46,591 bases of DNA, taken from contig WHTY01000029.1 in assembly GCA_009377475.1 (NCBI GenBank), positions 1 to 46,591 on the forward strand, read 5' to 3'. Of the stretch, positions 42,711-46,591 are shown one piece after another. Under the pieces are notes generated by a model. It made no database searches. It was not told the DNA's origin and was given only the letters and a program-made list of their open reading frames with translations. How positions within the stretch are numbered: the first letter of the stretch is position 1; the number at the start of each line of letters is the position of its first letter. The translations under genes and the position numbers were made by a program. The stretch is from Actinophytocola sp. (GTDB taxonomy: Bacteria; Actinomycetota; Actinomycetes; Mycobacteriales; Pseudonocardiaceae).

Positions 42711-44330
42711 ATGACAGGAACCTGGGTCTCGATCCTGCCGCCACTGCTCGCCATCCTGCTCGCGCTGCTGACCCGCCAGATCATCCCCGCCCTGCTGGCT
42801 GGCATCTGGCTCGGCGGGTGGCTGCTGTCCGGGCTGACGTTCTCCGGGCTCGGCACGTCGCTGCTCGACACCATCGAGGTGCACATCATCGAGTCGCTCG
42901 CCGACTCGGACCACATGAAGATCATCGTGTTCACCCTGATGATCGGCGGCGTGGTCGGCATCATCCGCCGTAACGGCGGCACCGAGGGGATCGTCGGGCT
43001 GGTGACGCGGTGGGCGTCGACGCCCCGGCGGGGACAGGTCGCCAGCGGCGGTCTCGGCGTCGGGATCTTCTTCGACGACTACGCGAACACGCTCGTCGTC
43101 GGCAACACCATGCGGCCGATCACCGACCGGCTGCGGATCTCGCGCGAGAAGCTGGCGTACATCGTGGACTCCACGGCAGCGCCGATCGCCGCGATCGGGC
43201 TGTTCACCACGTGGATCGGTTTCCAGGTGGGGCTGATCGGCGACGCCACCTCGACGATCGGGCTGGAGCAGTCGGGTTTCTCGGTGTTCCTCGAGTCGCT
43301 GAAGTACGCGTTCTACCCGGTGCTCGCGGTGGTGCTGGTGTTCGCGATCGCGGTGTCCGGCAGGGACTTCGGCCCGATGGCCAAGGCAGAGCGGCGTGCC
43401 CGCGTCACTGGCGACGTGCTGCGGCCTGGTTCACAGCTCGGCGGCAGCGACGCGCTGGCCGAGGAGCTGCGGCCGAAGGACGACACCCCGCGCAGGATGC
43501 TCAACGCCGTGGTGCCACTGGTCGTGCTGGTCGGCACCACGCTGATCGGGCTGTTGGTCACCGGCGAGGGTGCCAACCTGATCGAGGTGATGGGCGCGGG
43601 TGACCCGTTCGCGTCGCTGCTGTGGGGCTCGCTGCTCGCGGTGATCGTCGCGACGGTGATGAGCGTCGGGCAGCGGATCCTGACCACCACCGAGGCGGTC
43701 GAGGCATGGTTCTCCGGCGTCAAGTCGGTGCTGTACGTGGTGATCATCCTGGCGCTGGCGTGGGCGTTGTCCGCGATCGCCGAGCAGCTGGGCACGGCGG
43801 AGTTCCTGGCAGGGGCGCTCGGTGAGGCGCTGCCCGCCGCGCTGCTGCCCGCGATCGTGTTCGTCATCGCAGCCGCCGTGGCGTTCGCGACCGGCACGAG
43901 CTGGGGCACCATGGGCATCCTGACGCCGCTGGCCGTCCCGGTGGCGTGGGCCGTGCTTGAGGCGCAGGGTGAGACGTCGGCGGCCGGTCACCCGATCCTG
44001 TTCGCCTGCGTGTCGACCGTGCTCGCGGGCGCTGTCTGGGGCGACCACTGTTCCCCGATCTCGGACACGACGGTGATCTCCTCGCTGGCCTCGCAGTGCG
44101 ACGTGATCGACCACGTCCGCACCCAGCTGCCGTACGCGCTGTACGCCGGGGGCATCGCGCTGGTGGCCGGGCTGCTGCCGATCGGCTTCGGCGTGCCGTG
44201 GTGGCTCGCCTATCCGCTGGCGCTCGCGGCGCTCCTTGTCGGACTGCGGCTGCTCGGCAGGCGCCCCGACGACACCGCGGTTCCCGAGGCACAGGCGGTC
44301 GAGCCCGAGGCGGCGACGTCGCAGGCCTGA
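42711..44330 (+). CDS. NhaC-family antiporter-like carrier
   Basis: A 539-residue polytopic membrane protein with about 11-12 hydrophobic segments, from WVSILPPLLAILLALLTRQI to LALAALLVGLRLLGRR. NhaC-family features are LAGIWLGGWLLSGL, FTLMIGGVVGIIRRNGGTEG, GIFFDDYANTLVVGNTMRPI, DSTAAPIAAIGLFTTWIGF and GTSWGTMGILTPLAVPVAWA with GDHCSPISDTTVISS. Family members exchange Na+/H+ or organic ions (for example malate/lactate, tyrosine). As the last gene of the arginine-catabolism operon it may move arginine or a guanidino compound or product instead of only Na+. ATG 42711 follows GGAAAGG. It ends before a strong bidirectional hairpin. Confidence 0.85.
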   Translation: MTGTWVSILPPLLAILLALLTRQIIPALLAGIWLGGWLLSGLTFSGLGTSLLDTIEVHIIESLADSDHMKIIVFTLMIGGVVGIIRRNGGTEGIVGLVTRWASTPRRGQVASGGLGVGIFFDDYANTLVVGNTMRPITDRLRISREKLAYIVDSTAAPIAAIGLFTTWIGFQVGLIGDATSTIGLEQSGFSVFLESLKYAFYPVLAVVLVFAIAVSGRDFGPMAKAERRARVTGDVLRPGSQLGGSDALAEELRPKDDTPRRMLNAVVPLVVLVGTTLIGLLVTGEGANLIEVMGAGDPFASLLWGSLLAVIVATVMSVGQRILTTTEAVEAWFSGVKSVLYVVIILALAWALSAIAEQLGTAEFLAGALGEALPAALLPAIVFVIAAAVAFATGTSWGTMGILTPLAVPVAWAVLEAQGETSAAGHPILFACVSTVLAGAVWGDHCSPISDTTVISSLASQCDVIDHVRTQLPYALYAGGIALVAGLLPIGFGVPWWLAYPLALAALLVGLRLLGRRPDDTAVPEAQAVEPEAATSQA

Positions 44331-44341
44331 CGCACTCATAT

Positions 44342-44379
44342 CCGGTGGCAGGCCCGAGGTTGCTCGGGCCTGCCACCGG
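44342..44379. terminator. Bidirectional terminator hairpin
   Basis: The arms 44342-44358 and 44363-44379 are perfectly complementary over 17 bases (CCGGTGGCAGGCCCGAG) with loop GTTG. The hairpin lies between the convergent antiporter gene and the secreted-protein gene, two bases from the latter's stop. Clearly placed to stop transcription from both sides. Confidence 0.85.
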
Positions 44380-44381
44380 CG

Positions 44382-45458
44382 TCAGCGGGCCAGCACGGCG
44401 ACCGGCGACTGGTAGACCATCGGCTGGGTGTTGAGCCGCAGCACCAGCCGGTACGTCTCGTCGTCGTAGCGCGGGGTGATGGTGCTGACCGAGCCGCCGA
44501 CGCCGTTGATGAGCGTCGTCAGCTTGGCGTTGAGCAGATCGACCGGGCTTTGCACCGAGGACTCGACGTCGGACGTCTGGCCGGTGAAGGCGTCGGCGAT
44601 GGTCTGCTCGACGCTGTCGACGTTGCCGAGGTTCTTCAGCCATCGCAGGACGGAGCCGACCTTGTACGTCCAGTTGCCGTCGACGCTGACGCCGTTGGCG
44701 TCGGGCATCATCACCGCCTCGGCGGACTTCAGGTCGAGCGGTTCCTCGGGCCACGTGTCGGTGCCGAGGTCGAGCCGCAGGCCGATGGCGAAGTCCATCG
44801 TGGCGGTCGGGTCGCTGACGTAGTCGGCGTCGACCTTGGCACGCATCCGGTGACCGCCGACCAGGTAGAACAGCGACACGCTCCGCCATTTCGGACTGAC
44901 GGTCAGGCTGAGCGGACTGTCCGCGTCCGCGCTGGCCAGCGTCACGTCGACGTTGTAGAGCTTGTCGCCGGACGCGGCCTCGATCTCCTGCGCCAGTTGG
45001 GTTTGCAGGCCGCGCAGGCCGAAGTTCCACGCCGCTTCGAGGCCGTCCTTTACGTTGAAGCTGTCCACTTCGGACTCCAGGTACGGGTAGCGGTGGACGG
45101 TCACAGCCGTCTCACCGCCCCAGCCGCCGGAGTAGCTGCCGGGGTCAGGATCGGGTTCCGGATCGACGTCCGGTGGCGGCGGGATGACCTCGCCGTCGTT
45201 GAAGTCCGTGCCCGGTCGGAGTGACAGGCGTTGCCGCGCGACGACGTCCGGCGTGTTGGGCGCGATCTCGGGCGTGGCCTCCTGCGTGCCGGGGAACCAC
45301 CGCCCGAGGAGGAACGAGTCGTCCAACGTGGCGTCCTCCGCTACCGCCTGGGCGGTCGACATACCGCCGAGCACGGACGCGAGCAGGGCTGCGACGACCA
45401 CCGCGCCGTAGACGACGAGCTTGGCGCGGGACGCGGGCTGGCGATGACGGGTTGGCAT
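44382..45458 (-). CDS. Secreted or membrane-anchored protein of unknown function
   Basis: A 358-residue protein. An N-terminal hydrophobic segment with basic start (RAKLVVYGAVVVAALLASVL, about 11-32) ends near MSTAQAVAEDA, a likely signal peptide. A proline/aspartate-rich linker (IPPPPDVDPEPDPDPGSYSG) follows. The rest is a mixed domain with YLESEVDSFNVKDGLEAAWN, NVDVTLASADADSPLSLTVS and LDLGTDTWPEEPLDLKSAEA. No cysteines or enzymatic motif were recognised. The ATG at 45458 was chosen because GAGGAG lies eight bases upstream. It ends at a hairpin shared with the antiporter gene. Not assigned to a family. Confidence 0.75.
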   Translation of the reverse strand: MPTRHRQPASRAKLVVYGAVVVAALLASVLGGMSTAQAVAEDATLDDSFLLGRWFPGTQEATPEIAPNTPDVVARQRLSLRPGTDFNDGEVIPPPPDVDPEPDPDPGSYSGGWGGETAVTVHRYPYLESEVDSFNVKDGLEAAWNFGLRGLQTQLAQEIEAASGDKLYNVDVTLASADADSPLSLTVSPKWRSVSLFYLVGGHRMRAKVDADYVSDPTATMDFAIGLRLDLGTDTWPEEPLDLKSAEAVMMPDANGVSVDGNWTYKVGSVLRWLKNLGNVDSVEQTIADAFTGQTSDVESSVQSPVDLLNAKLTTLINGVGGSVSTITPRYDDETYRLVLRLNTQPMVYQSPVAVLAR

Positions 45459-45621
45459 GGCGAGCACTCCTCACACTCGGGCCGGGCGGAACCTCCGGCC
45501 ATACCCGAGCGTGCGGCGCACAGGTCGTGGCGGACATCGGGATGAGCCCCCTCCTCGCGCGACGTCGTTAGGGGATCGCTGAGTGCGAGCCACGCGACGG
45601 CGCGGCGTAGGTTGTGGCGTG

Positions 45622-46176
45622 ATGCCTGCCGACACCTACCGCCCCACGCGGGCGGACCTGGCCGCCGCGCGCGACCGCACGATCCCCGACGTCATCGCGG
45701 AGGACCTGCGCGTGATGTTCTGCGGCATCAACCCCAGCCTGTACTCGGGCGCGACCGGGCACCACTTCGCACGGCCCGGCAACCGGTTCTGGCCCGCGTT
45801 GCACCGGGCTGGCTTCACGCCACGGCAGTTGCATCCGAGCGAGCAGGACGAGCTGCTGCGCTACGGCCTCGGCGTCACGAACCTGCTCCGCAGAGCCACC
45901 GCCCGCGCCGACGAGCTGACGAACGACGAGTTGCGGGAGGGCTCGCAGCGGCTGGCGTCGTTGGTCCGGCGCTACCGGCCGCGCGCGGTCGCCGTCGTCG
46001 GGGTGACCGCGTACCGCAGCGCGTTCGATCGGCCGCGTGCTGTCGTCGGGCAGCAGCCAGAAGACATCGAGGACGCCGTGCTGTGGGTGTTGCCGAATCC
46101 CAGCGGACTCAACGCGCACTACCAACTGCCCGACCTCGCAGCGGAGTTCGGCGCGCTGCGCGAGCACGTCGGGTGA
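45622..46176 (+). CDS. mug: G/U mismatch-specific DNA glycosylase (Mug type)
   Basis: A 184-residue uracil-DNA glycosylase superfamily member that excises uracil or thymine from G mispairs. The Mug active-site block is LRVMFCGINPSLYSGATGHH (GINPS) followed by FARPGNRFWPALHRAGF, and the second loop is VLPNPSGLNAHYQLPDL. Other blocks are GLGVTNLLRRATARADELTN and RPRAVAVVGVTAY. Length is normal. The ATG at 45622 lies eight bases after TAGGTT, consistent with a leaderless mRNA; a start 39 bases upstream is less likely. It acts in base-excision repair of deaminated or alkylated bases. Confidence 0.9.
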   Translation: MPADTYRPTRADLAAARDRTIPDVIAEDLRVMFCGINPSLYSGATGHHFARPGNRFWPALHRAGFTPRQLHPSEQDELLRYGLGVTNLLRRATARADELTNDELREGSQRLASLVRRYRPRAVAVVGVTAYRSAFDRPRAVVGQQPEDIEDAVLWVLPNPSGLNAHYQLPDLAAEFGALREHVG

Positions 46177-46179
46177 CGG

Positions 46180-46314
46180 CTACCGAGCGTCGCCACCGAC
46201 GGGAAGCACGTAGGAGGTGCCGCTGCCGTCCGCGTCGGCAACCTCCATCGACGTTTCGTCCCAGACGCCGAACCGCGGGTTGACTGACCGCGCCGAGATT
46301 GTCGGTGGGTCGCG
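46180..46314 (-). pseudogene. Possible C-terminal remnant of a SurA-like/other gene
   Basis: The minus strand reads ARSVNPRFGVWDETSMEVAD, ADGSGTSYVLPVGGDAR and a TAG at 46182-46180. Upstream the frame closes at TAA (46317-46315), and no start codon with a ribosome site is seen. The VNPRFGxWD pattern is like the end of actinobacterial SurA-type peptidyl-prolyl isomerase lipoproteins. If so, only the last ~35 codons remain. Identification is tentative. Confidence 0.3.
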
Positions 46315-46327
46315 TTAGCTTCGGAGA

Positions 46328-46591
46328 GTGCTGTCTCAACTACACGAAGTGCTCATCGAACTGTTCCACCACCGCCCCGCGCTGGCGGCCGAACTCCTCA
46401 CAACGTCGCTCGGCGTCACGGTGCCGACCTATCAGCACGCCAGACTGGAATCGTGCGAACTGACCGACCTCGCACCCACCGAGTACCGGGCCGACACCGT
46501 CGTCGTGCTCACCGACAACACCGGGCCGGTGTTCGCCATCATCGTCGAGATCCAACTCGGCCGCGACAGCGACAAACGCTGGAGCTGGCCG
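46328..46591 (+). CDS. Rpn-like / PD-(D/E)XK nuclease-fold protein, N-terminal part (cut by window edge)
   Basis: Open from GTG 46328 through the window end (88 codons). It begins MLSQLHEVLIELFHHRPALA and continues TEYRADTVVVLTDNTGPVFA, IIVEIQLGRDSDKRWSWP. The Asp in EYRAD and the Glu-x-Gln in VEIQL match the D...ExQ core of the PD-(D/E)XK/Rpn-type family common in Streptomyces and relatives, often in many copies. TTAGCT ends seven bases before the GTG, so the mRNA may be leaderless. Activity is unproven, and the C-terminus lies outside the window. Confidence 0.6.
   Translation, partial: MLSQLHEVLIELFHHRPALAAELLTTSLGVTVPTYQHARLESCELTDLAPTEYRADTVVVLTDNTGPVFAIIVEIQLGRDSDKRWSWP

Overview
The window is GC-rich actinobacterial DNA, most likely from a Pseudonocardiaceae-type actinomycete. 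The evidence is codon use, many GTG starts, a histone-like HU protein with a long Lys/Ala tail, an F420 gene (cofC/fbiD) and the gene order. The stretch thiL - AsnC/Lrp-like domain - DUF3515 - ddl - gpsA - plsC - cofC - ppk - mutT1 - hupB - leuD - leuC - ndgR matches, in nearly the same order, the Mycobacterium tuberculosis thiL-to-IclR region. It is conserved chromosomal core and anchors about 1.2-20.1 kb. No rRNA, tRNA or CRISPR array was seen.

Layout. 1-0.6 kb: left end of an insertion sequence (transposase start, inverted repeat) beside the 3' remnant of a winged-helix protein gene. 0.6-4.3 kb: GNAT acetyltransferase, thiL, AsnC-like domain protein, DUF3515 protein and ddl, with a 30-bp perfect palindrome between the last two. 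4.4-8.9 kb: an accessory block set into the core order, holding a MocR regulator divergent from a PNPOx-family protein, a cysteine dioxygenase and a lipoprotein sulfatase. 8.9-20.1 kb: the core resumes with gpsA, plsC, cofC, ppk, mutT1, an orphan PCMT-like methyltransferase, hupB, leuDC and ndgR. 20.2-23.8 kb: a fused 5-oxoprolinase.

24.1-33 kb is the most accessory-looking part. It holds a three-gene cell-envelope operon (secreted amidohydrolase-fold protein, membrane-anchored beta-helix protein, small membrane protein), then two sulfotransferase-like genes and a family-4 glycosyltransferase around 640 bp of apparently non-coding DNA. 33-39 kb carries a secreted S1 protease, an Mca-like PIG-L deacetylase, a STAS protein, a TetR regulator, RNase Z, a PEBP protein, two very small genes (one with an in-frame stop) and a second PIG-L deacetylase.

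39.2-44.3 kb is a compact operon of a nitrilase-family amidase, an FAD amino-acid monooxygenase/oxidase, a ureohydrolase and an NhaC-type carrier. The first three enzymes fit, step for step, the arginine 2-monooxygenase route: arginine to 4-guanidinobutyramide to 4-guanidinobutyrate to GABA plus urea. The right end has a secreted protein of unknown function, a Mug-type DNA glycosylase, a tail remnant of another gene and the start of an Rpn/PD-(D/E)XK-like gene cut by the window edge.

Sequence structures not explained by genes include a 34-bp tandem repeat that copies the leuC 3' end into the leuC-leuD gap, a 21-bp tandem repeat after the oxoprolinase with relatives after the S1 protease, the palindrome at 3.1 kb, and several genes whose -10 element sits directly before the start codon (candidate leaderless mRNAs).
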